A stretch of 47,911 nucleotides of DNA, from positions 1-47,911 of the forward strand of contig CAMYDW010000012.1 in NCBI GenBank assembly GCA_947254645.1. The letters are read 5' to 3'. Position numbers and translations under genes: made by a program. The first letter of the stretch is position 1. Each line of letters begins with the position of its first letter. Positions 1-8,907 of the stretch are shown in pieces. Below the pieces are notes generated by a model, which had not been told where the DNA came from, ran no database searches, and saw only the letters and a program-made list of their open reading frames with translations. This stretch comes from an uncultured Peptococcaceae bacterium. GTDB lineage: Bacteria > Bacillota > Peptococcia > Peptococcales > Peptococcaceae.

Positions 1-95
1 TCTTTTCAAATGTTTTTAAATGATTAGCAAATTATATTTTTAGCTTTTAATCATATAATATTATTATGTTTAGCACCTTTCTTATTTTAGGCAAT

Positions 96-124
96 AAAAA
101 AACACCACGATGTGGTGTTTTTTA
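96..124 (-). terminator. Intrinsic terminator of the fumarase genes
   Basis: An AACACCAC/GTGGTGTT stem with a 3-nt loop is flanked by A and T runs. It lies just past the stop codon of the beta subunit gene and can end transcription on the minus strand. The stretch at 1-95 is A+T rich and I see no gene in it. Confidence 0.85.
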
Positions 125-130
125 TTTATA

Positions 131-685
131 TTATTCGCTATATGATAAACGTCCAGTTTCAAATAAATTATTTCCTTGGGCATCAATTGCCACAATAGCA
201 GCTAGATTTTCAACTTCCAAACGACGAATGGCCTCTGTGCCTAAATCATCATAAGCAACCACTTCTGCTTTTTTTACCGCTTTTGATATTGCTGCCCCTG
301 TTCCACCAATAGCCACTGCATACACTGCACCACAAGCAACAATTGCATCAATCACCTCTTGACTGCGAGGCCCTTTTCCAAGCATGCCTTTTAGCCCCGC
401 TTCTTTTAGCAAGGTTGGCGCAAAGGCGTCCATGCGACTAGAAGTAGTTGGTCCCACAGAGCCAATGGCTTGATGTGGTTTAGCTGGTGTAGGACCCGCA
501 TAATAAATAAGCTGATTGTTTAAATCAACAGGCAAGGCTTCGCCATTATTCAAACTTTCCACCATGCGTTTATGCGCCTTGTCTCTTGAGGTATAGAGCA
601 CACCAGTAAATAATACCGTATCTCCTGCACGCAATTGTTTCAGTTCTTCTTCAACAAAAGGAAGTGTGATATGTTTGGTACTCAT
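131..685 (-). CDS. fumB: Fumarate hydratase, class I, beta subunit
   Basis: This is the C-terminal (beta) half of a two-subunit Fe-S hydro-lyase that interconverts fumarate and malate; the tartrate dehydratase beta subunit (ttdB) is the close alternative. The 184-residue length matches the family. It has the beta-domain segment YTSRDKAHKR (about 31-40) and GPTTSSRMD (about 78-86), which contribute to the substrate pocket. Its ATG lies one base past the alpha-subunit stop codon, with a GGGGAGG site inside the end of the alpha gene, so the two are translationally linked. The symbol follows general usage for the family; fumarase and tartrate dehydratase cannot be separated by sequence alone. Confidence 0.88.
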   Translation of the reverse strand: MSTKHITLPFVEEELKQLRAGDTVLFTGVLYTSRDKAHKRMVESLNNGEALPVDLNNQLIYYAGPTPAKPHQAIGSVGPTTSSRMDAFAPTLLKEAGLKGMLGKGPRSQEVIDAIVACGAVYAVAIGGTGAAISKAVKKAEVVAYDDLGTEAIRRLEVENLAAIVAIDAQGNNLFETGRLSYSE

Positions 686-686
686 G

Positions 687-1547
687 TTAAGCGTCCTCCC
701 CTTCTAAAACAATTTGGCAATGGCGTGCTGCATGACAATTAATATTCACTACAACTGGCAACGAAGCAATATGACAAGGATAAGTATTAATATGAACTGC
801 CAAGGCTGTAACCTTGCCACCTAATCCTTGCGGTCCAATGCCCAAGGCATTGACCTTTTCTAAAATTTCTTCTTCTAAAGCAGCGTATCGCAAATCAGGA
901 TGATGACTTCCGATTGGACGCATCAAGCTTTCTTTGGCTATTTCTGCAGCCTTTTCCATGGTGCCACCAATGCCCACGCCAACAATAATAGGCGGACAAG
1001 GATTCCCACCAGCCTTTGATACAGCTTCGACCACAAAATCAACAACGCCTTCCTTACCTGCTGTTGGCTTCAACATTTTTAATGCCCCCATATTTTCAGC
1101 GCCGCCACCTTTAGGCATCAGAACGATTTCCAATTGTTCCCCTGGCACAATCTGCGTATGAATCACAGCGGGTGTATTATCTTTGGTATTATGGCGTTCA
1201 AAAACAGGTTCTTCCACAATACTGGCACGCAAATAGCCCTCTTTATACCCTTGACGAACCCCTTCATGAACAGCCTCATAAAGGTCTCCACCAGTCAAAT
1301 GCAAATCTTGACCAATATAAAGATAAACCACCATGGTCCCTGTATCTTGACACATCGCCTGTGTTTCTTCACGTGCCAATTGTGCATTGTAAACAATTTG
1401 TTCAAGACAGTATTGACCAAAAGGGGATACTTCTTTTTCTTGGGCTTTCAACAATGCTGTTTCAACATCTTTCGGTAAATTGGTGTTCACTTCAATAGCA
1501 TATTGACGTATTGCCTCTGTAATCTTTGAAACATCCAATACTTTCAT
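687..1547 (-). CDS. fumA: Fumarate hydratase, class I, alpha subunit
   Basis: This is the Fe-S cluster-bearing alpha subunit (286 aa) of an oxygen-sensitive class I fumarase or tartrate dehydratase. The three expected cluster ligands are visible: Cys66 (AMCQDTG), Cys184 (GNPCPPIIVG) and Cys271 (NINCHAARH). A GGAG site precedes the ATG. A terminator-like hairpin (1573-1600) ends only 25 nt upstream of the start codon, leaving no room for a promoter between them, so expression probably depends on read-through from ppaC or on a promoter inside ppaC. The function would be the fumarate-malate step in anaerobic carbon metabolism. Confidence 0.88.
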   Translation of the reverse strand: MKVLDVSKITEAIRQYAIEVNTNLPKDVETALLKAQEKEVSPFGQYCLEQIVYNAQLAREETQAMCQDTGTMVVYLYIGQDLHLTGGDLYEAVHEGVRQGYKEGYLRASIVEEPVFERHNTKDNTPAVIHTQIVPGEQLEIVLMPKGGGAENMGALKMLKPTAGKEGVVDFVVEAVSKAGGNPCPPIIVGVGIGGTMEKAAEIAKESLMRPIGSHHPDLRYAALEEEILEKVNALGIGPQGLGGKVTALAVHINTYPCHIASLPVVVNINCHAARHCQIVLEGEDA

Positions 1548-1572
1548 CTCATTACTCCTTCGCCTTTATGAA

Positions 1573-1600
1573 AAACAGACCACAAATTTGTGGTCTGTTT
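1573..1600 (-). terminator. Intercistronic terminator between ppaC and the fumarase genes
   Basis: AAACAGACCACA pairs perfectly with TGTGGTCTGTTT around a 4-nt loop, followed by TTTTT on the minus strand. It is placed after ppaC and directly before the ribosome binding site of the fumarase alpha gene. Confidence 0.85.
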
Positions 1601-1605
1601 GGTGA

Positions 1606-2550
1606 TTAATTTTCAAAAGCTTTTGTAAGTGGTGGCACCACTTGTTTTTTACGAGATACCACACCAGCCAATTCTACAACACCGTCTTTAACAGGCGCAC
1701 CAAAGGCCGCTTCGATTTGAGCATCTGCATCCCCTACAACAACAGCGGTAGAATTGCTATCTAAAATATTGGTAATGACCAACATAGACAATGCATAACC
1801 TTCTTTGTCTGCGCTTTCACGCATCAAATTTTCTAACTCTTCTTGACGAGTCAATACTTCGGTAACATCTACTGTATTCACTTGTGCAATACGTACCGTA
1901 TGTGCACCCATAGGGAAGTTTTTAGCATCCATATTTAACAACTCATCTGAGCTTTTTTTAGAAAGGTTGGTACCAGCCTTTAGTAAATCCAAGCCATAGG
2001 CTTCATAATCCACTTCAGCAATTTCAGCCAACGCTTTAATGGCATCAACATCTTGCGCAGTGCAAGTTGGAGACTTCATCAACAAGGTGTCACTGATAAT
2101 TGCAGACAACATCAAGCCAGCGATTTCTTTAGGAATATCCACTTGTTGCTCTTTGTACATTTTATAAATAATGGTATTGGAGCAGCCCACTGGTTCTGCA
2201 CGATAAAGCAATGGTTCAGCTGTTTCAAAATTGGCAATACGATGGTGATCAATGACGCTCAATAATTTAAAATCTTTGCGATCTGGCAAAGATTGTTGCG
2301 CTTCATTGTGATCGACCAATGCGATGACGATTTCTTCCCCATCCTTTGCCAAGTCCGCAGCTTTTTCAATAACCATTGGTGCAGAAACCTTAAACGCGTC
2401 TAAAGCAAATTGTGTTTCTTCTGAAGGCTGTCCCAATGCACAAGCCACTGCATTGTACCCAGTTTGATTTAATAAATAGGTGTAACTAATTGCACTTACA
2501 ATAGAATCTGTATCTGGATTTAAGTGTCCACTTACTAATACTTTTGTCAT
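1606..2550 (-). CDS. ppaC: Manganese-dependent inorganic pyrophosphatase (family II, DHH)
   Basis: This cytosolic enzyme hydrolyses pyrophosphate to phosphate and so pulls biosynthetic reactions forward. Its 314 residues match the family. Visible motifs are GHLNPDTDS (8-16), LVDHNE (79-83), the DHH signature (about 101-103), a later SDT metal ligand motif, and the C-terminal DHHA2 substrate motif SRKKQ (about 299-303). A GGAG site lies about 10 nt before the ATG and a good promoter at 2626-2654. A strong hairpin follows the gene. Confidence 0.95.
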   Translation of the reverse strand: MTKVLVSGHLNPDTDSIVSAISYTYLLNQTGYNAVACALGQPSEETQFALDAFKVSAPMVIEKAADLAKDGEEIVIALVDHNEAQQSLPDRKDFKLLSVIDHHRIANFETAEPLLYRAEPVGCSNTIIYKMYKEQQVDIPKEIAGLMLSAIISDTLLMKSPTCTAQDVDAIKALAEIAEVDYEAYGLDLLKAGTNLSKKSSDELLNMDAKNFPMGAHTVRIAQVNTVDVTEVLTRQEELENLMRESADKEGYALSMLVITNILDSNSTAVVVGDADAQIEAAFGAPVKDGVVELAGVVSRKKQVVPPLTKAFEN

Positions 2551-2585
2551 CTTTCATCTATCTCCTTTATTTCTCCTATAAGCAA

Positions 2586-2608
2586 GCGAAAACAACGTTG
2601 TTTTTCGC
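2586..2608 (+). other. Inverted repeat with T-tract on the plus strand
   Basis: GCGAAAACAAC is followed immediately by its near-perfect complement and then CTTTTTT on the plus strand. It therefore looks like a terminator facing against the neighbouring minus-strand genes. On the minus strand it lies in the ppaC leader, where it lacks a U tract. Confidence 0.5.
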
Positions 2609-2625
2609 CTTTTTTCTCCGTTCCT

Positions 2626-2654
2626 AGCATATCAAATTGCACGCTTTTTGGAAA
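2626..2654 (-). promoter_or_regulatory. Putative ppaC promoter
   Basis: On the minus strand TTTCCA is separated by 17 bp from TATGCT, upstream of ppaC in the gap that follows the CLC gene. This is a match to the sigma-A pattern by eye. Confidence 0.5.
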
Positions 2655-2657
2655 GTG

Positions 2658-3989
2658 CTATTGATTATTATTTTCTTCACGAAAACGCAGTCTATTGGTA
2701 AAAAATTGCTGTCCTGTGTAAATGCCATAATGACCGCTAATGATAAAGGCAACGATGGCAACCAAAATGAAAAACGGAATACCTTGGGCGCCGAACACCT
2801 CTGCGCCAATAAAAATAGGGGTAAACATGGTTTTTGTCGCTGAACCAAAAACAGCCACGCAGCCCATTGCCGCAAATAACGCCACAGGCAATCCTAAAAA
2901 TATTGCCACTGCTGATCCTACCGCTGCTCCAATAACAAACAAGGGCGTAAGTTCCCCACCTTGAAAGCCCGCCGCCAAGGTCACCACTGTGAACAAGAGC
3001 TTTAGTATCCAATCCCAAGGATAGACGTCTCCTCCTGTAAAGGCTGCGACAAAAATATGGTCACTTAGCCCTGCATAGCGTTCAGCATGGCCGAAAATTA
3101 AAAGGATTGACAACAACGAACCAATGATAAAAATACGAAGCATCGGATGATGAATAAGCAGGGCAAAATACACACGCAAATGATTCAAAAGCCACGAGAA
3201 CAGCCAACCAATAGCCCCAAACAGAACACCCACGCCAATTGTAATAGCCATCAGACGACTGGTCATCTCTGGCACAAACCCAATAGGCATGTGCATCGGC
3301 AACAATCCCAAAGAACGTGCTGTAAAAGAAGAAACATAGGCTGTGAGAATCGTTGGCAGCAAGGCATCGTAATAAATAGTGCCAACAATCAACACCTCCA
3401 GCGCAAAGAAGGTTGCCGCAATAGGTGTGCCAAAAAGTCCAGCAAACCCAGCTGCCATCCCACAGGACAACAAAATATTGCGGCTTTCAGGTGTTGCATA
3501 AAAGCGTGCAAATTGCATAGAAATAGTTGCACCAATTTGCACCGCTACGCCTTCGCGCCCTGCACTCCCACCAAATAGATGGGTTGTCCATGTTGAAAAA
3601 ATGGTCAATGGCACCATTCTCAGCGGCACATCCTTCTCTTTCCCATAGCCCACATCAAAAAGAAGCCCCATGCCTTTTTGGGCACGGCCTCCATAGCGAA
3701 TATAAACAAACATAATCGCACAACCTGCCACGCCTAAAAAGGGTATGAAATAAAATGGATGCTCATCCCGCAAGGCATTTAAATACAGTAAGCCTTGTCC
3801 AAAGATGGTGGTGGCAATGCCTACTAAAATACCAATCAAAATTGAAAAAAAGCCATAAAAAAAGAGCTTATATATGATTTTTTTTACATTATCTCTACTT
3901 GGAAAGCCATTAAATTGAGGCAAGCGTTGAAGCTGTCGCCTTTTTTGCTTCCAAAACTGTGCTATCATTTTCATTTTCAAAAATTTCAC
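2658..3989 (-). CDS. CLC-family anion transporter, possibly CLC-F type fluoride/proton antiporter
   Basis: This multi-pass inner membrane protein of 443 aa belongs to the CLC chloride channel/antiporter family. The ion-path segments are visible: GGSAGREGVAVQ (140-151, with the gating glutamate in GREGV), FGTPIAATFFALEV (about 186-199), and GFQGGELTPLF (341-351). From memory, GREGV or GREGT instead of GREGP is typical of the fluoride-exporting CLC-F branch, so fluoride may be the substrate; chloride cannot be excluded. The start is a GTG with AGGAGG about 9 nt upstream. I found no fluoride riboswitch in the 142-bp gap before it. Confidence 0.8.
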   Translation of the reverse strand: MKFLKMKMIAQFWKQKRRQLQRLPQFNGFPSRDNVKKIIYKLFFYGFFSILIGILVGIATTIFGQGLLYLNALRDEHPFYFIPFLGVAGCAIMFVYIRYGGRAQKGMGLLFDVGYGKEKDVPLRMVPLTIFSTWTTHLFGGSAGREGVAVQIGATISMQFARFYATPESRNILLSCGMAAGFAGLFGTPIAATFFALEVLIVGTIYYDALLPTILTAYVSSFTARSLGLLPMHMPIGFVPEMTSRLMAITIGVGVLFGAIGWLFSWLLNHLRVYFALLIHHPMLRIFIIGSLLSILLIFGHAERYAGLSDHIFVAAFTGGDVYPWDWILKLLFTVVTLAAGFQGGELTPLFVIGAAVGSAVAIFLGLPVALFAAMGCVAVFGSATKTMFTPIFIGAEVFGAQGIPFFILVAIVAFIISGHYGIYTGQQFFTNRLRFREENNNQ

Positions 3990-4063
3990 GCGCCCATTCC
4001 TCCTACCTTAGCTATTTTAACATGTTCATATTTTTCCATCAATAAGTGCCTAGAGATAGATTT

Positions 4064-4092
4064 TTGCAACATTTCTAGACAAATGTTATACT
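4064..4092 (+). promoter_or_regulatory. galU promoter
   Basis: TTGCAA, a 17-bp spacer, and TATACT: a near-consensus sigma-A promoter 40 bp before the galU start codon. Confidence 0.75.
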
Positions 4093-4131
4093 ACAAACAG
4101 ACTATTTTGATAAAACTTCGGAGATAAATCT

Positions 4132-5010
4132 ATGAAAAAAACAATAAAAAAAGCAGTGATCCCTGCTGCCGGATTAGGCACACGATTTTTACCAGCAACC
4201 AAAGCCATGCCAAAGGAATTATTGCCCATTGTTGACATCCCAACATTGCAATATATTATTGGCGAAGCAGCTGCCAGTGGGATTGAGGAAATCCTTCTCA
4301 TCATCAGCGATAAAAAAGAAGCTGTGGTGCAACACTTCTCTGCGACACCAGAATTAGAATCCTTTCTATTAAACCATCAAAAAGAAAACTTATATGAAAA
4401 AATACGCCTTATTCCACAAATGGCAAAAATTTCTTATCTTTATCAAGAAAAGCCCCTTGGTTTAGGACATGCCATTGGTTTGGCGAAGGATTTCGTCGGT
4501 GATGAACCATTTGCCGTTTTATTGGGGGATGATATTGTTCATGCTGAAACCCCTTGCTTAAAGCAGCTTATCGATGTTTATGAAGACCATCCAGCAAGCA
4601 TTCTCGGGGTACAGCGCGTGGCACAGGAAGCCATTCACAAATATGGCATTGTGGCGCCAAAAGAAAAAAATCCACAAGCCTTGACAGCAGTGGCAAGCCT
4701 TGTAGAAAAGCCAAGTGCCCTCGAAGCACCGAGCGACTTGGCTATTTTAGGACGTTATATCATCACACCGGCTATTTTCGATATTCTCGAAAGCACCCCA
4801 GCAGGAAAGGGCGGAGAAATTCAGCTCACCGATGCCCTCAACACCTTGGCGCAGCAAGAGGATATGTACGCTTGTATTTTTGATGGACGTCGTTATGACG
4901 TCGGCGATCAGCTTGGGTTTATTGAAGCAAATATTGAGTATGCCCTTCGCCGCGAGGATTTAAGCGCCCATTTAAAAGCCTACTTAAAAGGCTTAACAAG
5001 CACCTTCTAA
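4132..5010 (+). CDS. galU: UTP-glucose-1-phosphate uridylyltransferase
   Basis: This cytosolic enzyme makes UDP-glucose from UTP and glucose-1-phosphate for glycolipid, teichoic acid or capsule synthesis. The 292-aa length is typical. The nucleotide-binding start PAAGLGTRFLPATKAMPKE (about 11-29) and the later GDD and VEKP segments are diagnostic of the GalU/RmlA-type nucleotidyltransferases, and the overall pattern fits GalU rather than RmlA. A GGAG ribosome binding site lies before the ATG. It is followed after 81 nt by its own promoter for the next gene, so it is probably monocistronic. Confidence 0.95.
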   Translation: MKKTIKKAVIPAAGLGTRFLPATKAMPKELLPIVDIPTLQYIIGEAAASGIEEILLIISDKKEAVVQHFSATPELESFLLNHQKENLYEKIRLIPQMAKISYLYQEKPLGLGHAIGLAKDFVGDEPFAVLLGDDIVHAETPCLKQLIDVYEDHPASILGVQRVAQEAIHKYGIVAPKEKNPQALTAVASLVEKPSALEAPSDLAILGRYIITPAIFDILESTPAGKGGEIQLTDALNTLAQQEDMYACIFDGRRYDVGDQLGFIEANIEYALRREDLSAHLKAYLKGLTSTF

Positions 5011-5023
5011 CAAGGCTTGTTTC

Positions 5024-5052
5024 TTGCTTATTTATTCTCAATACTGTATAAT
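5024..5052 (+). promoter_or_regulatory. Promoter of the CNNM/CorC gene
   Basis: TTGCTT, a 17-bp spacer, and a perfect TATAAT, 40 bp before the start codon at 5092. Confidence 0.75.
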
Positions 5053-5091
5053 ATTTATTACATTTTATTTTGTTAGGAGGCTATTTTCCAT

Positions 5092-6450
5092 ATGGAAGAC
5101 GACCCGGGGAATTCTGTTATTACACAATTAATTATTATTCTAATTTTAACATTGATTAACGCTTTTTTTGCTGCCTCGGAAATGGCAATGGTGTCAGCTG
5201 ATAAAAACAAGCTAAAAACCATGGGCGAAGAGGGCAACAAAAAAGCAAAAAAAACCTTGCATCTCTTAGCAGAACCATCTCGCTTTCTTTCTACGATTCA
5301 AGTAGGTATTACTGTTGCAGGTTTCTTCAACGCTGCCTCTGCAGCCGTTGGGTTACAAGAACAATTCGGTAGCCTTTTGGCTTCTTTTGGAGTGCCTTTT
5401 GCGCCCAAAATTGCCTTTGCATTGATTACCATTTTCTTATCTTATATATCCTTGGTGTTTGGTGAATTGGTACCAAAACGTATTGCTTTACAAAATCCTG
5501 AGCGATTTTCGCTTTTTGCTATCAATGCAGTGGCACTCATTGCAAAACTCACCAATCCCCTCGTTAAATTTTTATCCTTATCCACCAATCTCACCTTGCG
5601 TCTCGTGGGAATCAACACCCAACATCTTGAAAACAAAGTGACCTTAGAAGAAATACGCTCTATGGTCGAGGTTGGACAGGAGCAAGGGGTAATCAATCCT
5701 GTTGAGCGCGAAATGATTGATTCTGTCATCAGCTTTGACGATAAACAAGCAGAAGAAATCATGACAGCGCGAACAGAAGTCTTTATGATTGATATTGATG
5801 ATCCACCAGAAGAATATATTGCAGATATCTTAGGTTTAAAATATTCACGTATTCCTGTGTATGAGGACAATCCAGATAACATCATTGGCATCCTCTACCT
5901 TAAAGATTATATGGCACTGGCTTACAAAAAAGGTGGTTTTCAAAACATCAAAAATATTCGCGGTATCCTACGTCCAGCTTATTTCGTCCCTGAAAGAAAA
6001 AACATCAACGATTTATTCAACGAAATGCAAGACGACCGACGTCATCTCTCTATTCTGATTGATGAATATGGTGGGGTGAGTGGCATTGTCACCATGGAGG
6101 ACCTTATTGAGGAAATCATGGGGGACATTGACGATGAGTATGATCATGACGAACCAGATATCGTCGCTATCAGTGACACCATTTTCCGTGTCAATGGATC
6201 TACCTCTATCAAAGAATTCAACAGCGAAACACGCTGCGAGCTTGATGAAGATTCTGAGGACTTTGATACCATCGGCGGCTTTATCATCAACCTACTAGAT
6301 TACATTCCCGATGATGGGGAACGCCCTGTCGTGGAATATGAAAATCTTGTTTTCAATGTCCTAAAAGTGGAAGACAAGCGTATCAAAGAAGTACGCATTG
6401 AAATTTTCCCTGTAGAAGATGACGGGACTGATCAAGACGATTATGAATAA
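5092..6450 (+). CDS. Hemolysin-family membrane protein with CNNM, CBS pair and CorC/HlyC domains
   Basis: This 452-aa protein belongs to the CNNM/CorC family, whose members are implicated in magnesium or cobalt transport and in metal resistance; the hemolysin name is historical. It has an N-terminal transmembrane CNNM domain (about 1-195, beginning with a hydrophobic segment and the AASEMAMVSADKNKLK motif), a pair of CBS nucleotide-binding domains (about 205-335) containing MTARTEVFMIDIDD, and a C-terminal CorC/HlyC domain (about 350-440, strongly acidic tail). TTAGGAGG precedes the ATG. It has its own promoter and a strong terminator. Confidence 0.9.
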   Translation: MEDDPGNSVITQLIIILILTLINAFFAASEMAMVSADKNKLKTMGEEGNKKAKKTLHLLAEPSRFLSTIQVGITVAGFFNAASAAVGLQEQFGSLLASFGVPFAPKIAFALITIFLSYISLVFGELVPKRIALQNPERFSLFAINAVALIAKLTNPLVKFLSLSTNLTLRLVGINTQHLENKVTLEEIRSMVEVGQEQGVINPVEREMIDSVISFDDKQAEEIMTARTEVFMIDIDDPPEEYIADILGLKYSRIPVYEDNPDNIIGILYLKDYMALAYKKGGFQNIKNIRGILRPAYFVPERKNINDLFNEMQDDRRHLSILIDEYGGVSGIVTMEDLIEEIMGDIDDEYDHDEPDIVAISDTIFRVNGSTSIKEFNSETRCELDEDSEDFDTIGGFIINLLDYIPDDGERPVVEYENLVFNVLKVEDKRIKEVRIEIFPVEDDGTDQDDYE

Positions 6451-6452
6451 TC

Positions 6453-6485
6453 AAAAAAACCGTACCATCAGGTACGGTTTTTTTT
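6453..6485 (+). terminator. Terminator after the CNNM/CorC gene
   Basis: AAACCGTACC pairs with GGTACGGTTT around a 4-nt loop and is followed by a T run. Confidence 0.92.
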
Positions 6486-6541
6486 AAATACACTTTAAGG
6501 AACATCCCTATATTGTGTATATTTATAGAGGGAGGAAAATT

Positions 6542-7852
6542 ATGACACAACAACTCGATATTTTTTCATCTGGCAATTTACAAAAACGTCATGCACCTCT
6601 AGCAGACAGGATGCGCCCTGAAACCCTTGATGATATTCTTGGGCAGGAGGCACTTATTGGCCCTGGAAAATTACTGCGCCGTGCCATTGAAAGCCAACGC
6701 TTATCCTCTATTATTTTATGGGGGCCATCAGGCTCAGGCAAAACCTCCTTGGCCAATGTCATTTCAAAGGAAACAAAGACCCCTTTTGTCCAGCTGAATG
6801 CTGTTACAGACGGCTTGCCAGAGCTAAGAAAATTGTTAAAAGAAGCAGAAGATCGTTTGAAATTTCACCAAACACAAACGATTCTTTTTATTGATGAAAT
6901 TCATCGTTTTAACAAAACACAACAAGATGGATTGTTGCCTGCTGTGGAAAATGGCACAGTGATACTCATTGGAGCCACCACGCAAAATCCATACTTTAGT
7001 TTAAATAGAGCGCTCTTATCACGCTCCCTTATTTTTCAATTAAATTCTTTAACTGAAAAAGATATCATTATACTTTGCCAACGTGCCCTCACCGACAAAC
7101 AGCGCGGTCTTGGTCAATATCATGTGGACATTACCGCCGATGCCCTGTCTCATTTTGCACGCTATTCTCAAGGCGATGTTCGTTCAGCCCTCAATGCGCT
7201 AGAATTAGCAGTACTCTCTAGCCCTTCAGATGACCAAGGCACCATTCACATCGATCTCGCTGTGGCAGAAGAATCCATTCAAAAGCCAGCAGTACATTAT
7301 GATGCGACTGGTGATGAACACTACGATATTATTTCAGCTTTTATAAAAAGCATGCGCGGCAGTGACCCAGATGCCGCCCTCTATTATCTGGCTAGAATGC
7401 TAGATGCTGGAGAGGATCCCCTCTTTATTGCACGACGCATTGTGATTTTGTCCACAGAAGACATCGGCATGGCAGACCCACAGGCGCTGGTTATCGCTCA
7501 AAGCGCTGCCAATGCACTGCAATTTGTAGGCATGCCTGAAGGAAGAATCATTTTAGGACAAGCCGTGGTGTACATGGCCCTTGCCCCTAAGAGCAATGCA
7601 TCCTATCTCGGCATCGACAAAGCCCTCAGTGATGTCCGCCAAGGAAGAATCGGGGCGGTGCCAAACCATCTTAGAGACGCACATTATGCTGGGGCAAAGG
7701 ATTTGGGACACGGCAAGGGTTATCGATACCCTCATGATTTTCCAAATCACTATGTGCCTCAACAATATCTACCAAAAGACTTATTAAACAACGAATATTA
7801 TATAGAGGATGATACTGTCAATCCTCAAAAGAAGGAGAAATACCATGAGTAA
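6542..7852 (+). CDS. rarA: Replication-associated recombination protein RarA (MgsA), AAA+ ATPase
   Basis: RarA is a clamp-loader-like AAA+ ATPase that works at stalled replication forks with SSB. The protein is 436 aa. It shows Walker A GPSGSGKTS (61-69), Walker B ILFIDEIHRF (114-123), sensor-like GATTQNPYF, and the C-terminal MgsA tetramerisation region with SNASYLGIDKAL and AHYAGAKDLGHGKGYRYPHD. I chose the ATG at 6542 because GGGAGG lies directly before it; a reading frame beginning at GTG 6515 would add nine residues without a ribosome binding site. Its end overlaps mnmA by 8 bp, indicating coupling. Confidence 0.94.
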   Translation: MTQQLDIFSSGNLQKRHAPLADRMRPETLDDILGQEALIGPGKLLRRAIESQRLSSIILWGPSGSGKTSLANVISKETKTPFVQLNAVTDGLPELRKLLKEAEDRLKFHQTQTILFIDEIHRFNKTQQDGLLPAVENGTVILIGATTQNPYFSLNRALLSRSLIFQLNSLTEKDIIILCQRALTDKQRGLGQYHVDITADALSHFARYSQGDVRSALNALELAVLSSPSDDQGTIHIDLAVAEESIQKPAVHYDATGDEHYDIISAFIKSMRGSDPDAALYYLARMLDAGEDPLFIARRIVILSTEDIGMADPQALVIAQSAANALQFVGMPEGRIILGQAVVYMALAPKSNASYLGIDKALSDVRQGRIGAVPNHLRDAHYAGAKDLGHGKGYRYPHDFPNHYVPQQYLPKDLLNNEYYIEDDTVNPQKKEKYHE

Positions 7853-8885
7853 AGTTGCTGTTGGATTAAGCGGTGGCGTAGACAGTTCTGTGACAGTGCA
7901 TTTGTTGCAACAAGCAGGACATGATGTCGTCGGTATCCATATGAAGCTCACCCCAGAAGGAAGTCGTGACGCAGACGCCACCAATGATGCACGTGCAGTA
8001 GCAGAACACTTTAATATACCATTTCATATTCTTGATGCAAGAAAAATCTTTAATGAAGAAGTCATGGCACCTTTTGCCAATGCCTATTTAAATAGCGAAA
8101 CACCGAATCCTTGTGTACGTTGCAATGCCGTGATTAAATTTGGGCTCCTTTGGCAAGAAGCCCAACGCCTTGGGTGCACCCATCTGGCCACTGGCCACTA
8201 CGCACGTATTGCCCATACAGAAAATGGAAGCTTCCTATTAAAAGGGGAAGACCCAAAAAAGGATCAATCTTATTTTCTCTATCGCATACCAAAAGAAGTG
8301 CTCCCTTTTATTATCTTCCCTATTGGCGATTATAGCAAAGAGGAAACAAGAGAAATTGCTGAGGGGCTAAACCTCATCACTGCACAAAAGAAAGAATCTC
8401 AAGAAATATGCTTCATTCCAAAGGACGATTATGTATCCTTTCTTGAAGAATATTGTCCAAATAAATTACCAGACGCTGGTCAATTTGTGAGTCGCGAAGG
8501 ACAATCTCTAGGCACCCATCAAGGGACACATCATTATACTATTGGACAACGTCGTGGCCTAGGACTTGCCCTCGGTTATCCTGCTTATGTCACTGGTATC
8601 AACGCCCATACTGGCAAAGTCACTGTTGGCACAGATAGCGATTTGTGGCACACAGGGTTGATTGCAACAGATGTCAATTTCTTAGTCGATGAACAGACAG
8701 AAGGACAATCCCTTATTAAGATACGCTCCCGCGACAAAGGCACAAACGGGCATTGGACCTATAAAGATGGGCAGCTAACGATACACTTTGATGCCCCAGT
8801 GCGTGCCATCACCCCAGGTCAAAGCGTTGTTCTCTACAATGACGACCAGGTCATCGGCGGCGGTATTATCCAAAATCCACTCTAA
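7845..8885 (+). CDS. mnmA: tRNA-specific 2-thiouridylase
   Basis: MnmA catalyses the 2-thiolation of U34 in Lys, Glu and Gln tRNAs using ATP and a persulfide carrier. The 346-aa protein has the PP-loop SGGVDSS (9-15), the catalytic Cys93 in NPCVRCNAVIKFG and the second catalytic Cys189 in SQEICF, plus TGHYA and QSYFLYR. The start at 7845 is supported by AAGGAG and by overlap with the rarA stop codon; earlier in-frame codons have no ribosome binding site. Confidence 0.95.
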   Translation: MSKVAVGLSGGVDSSVTVHLLQQAGHDVVGIHMKLTPEGSRDADATNDARAVAEHFNIPFHILDARKIFNEEVMAPFANAYLNSETPNPCVRCNAVIKFGLLWQEAQRLGCTHLATGHYARIAHTENGSFLLKGEDPKKDQSYFLYRIPKEVLPFIIFPIGDYSKEETREIAEGLNLITAQKKESQEICFIPKDDYVSFLEEYCPNKLPDAGQFVSREGQSLGTHQGTHHYTIGQRRGLGLALGYPAYVTGINAHTGKVTVGTDSDLWHTGLIATDVNFLVDEQTEGQSLIKIRSRDKGTNGHWTYKDGQLTIHFDAPVRAITPGQSVVLYNDDQVIGGGIIQNPL

Positions 8886-8907
8886 GCCTGCAATGAAAGG
8901 AGCTTTT

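Noticed and set aside
3990..4131. Fluoride riboswitch upstream of the CLC gene
   Set aside because: The minus-strand sequence lacks the conserved GGNGAUGG and GAUGACNCCU-type segments.
6515..6541. GTG start for rarA giving nine extra residues
   Set aside because: No ribosome binding site, while the ATG at 6542 has GGGAGG at the right distance and matches the usual RarA start.
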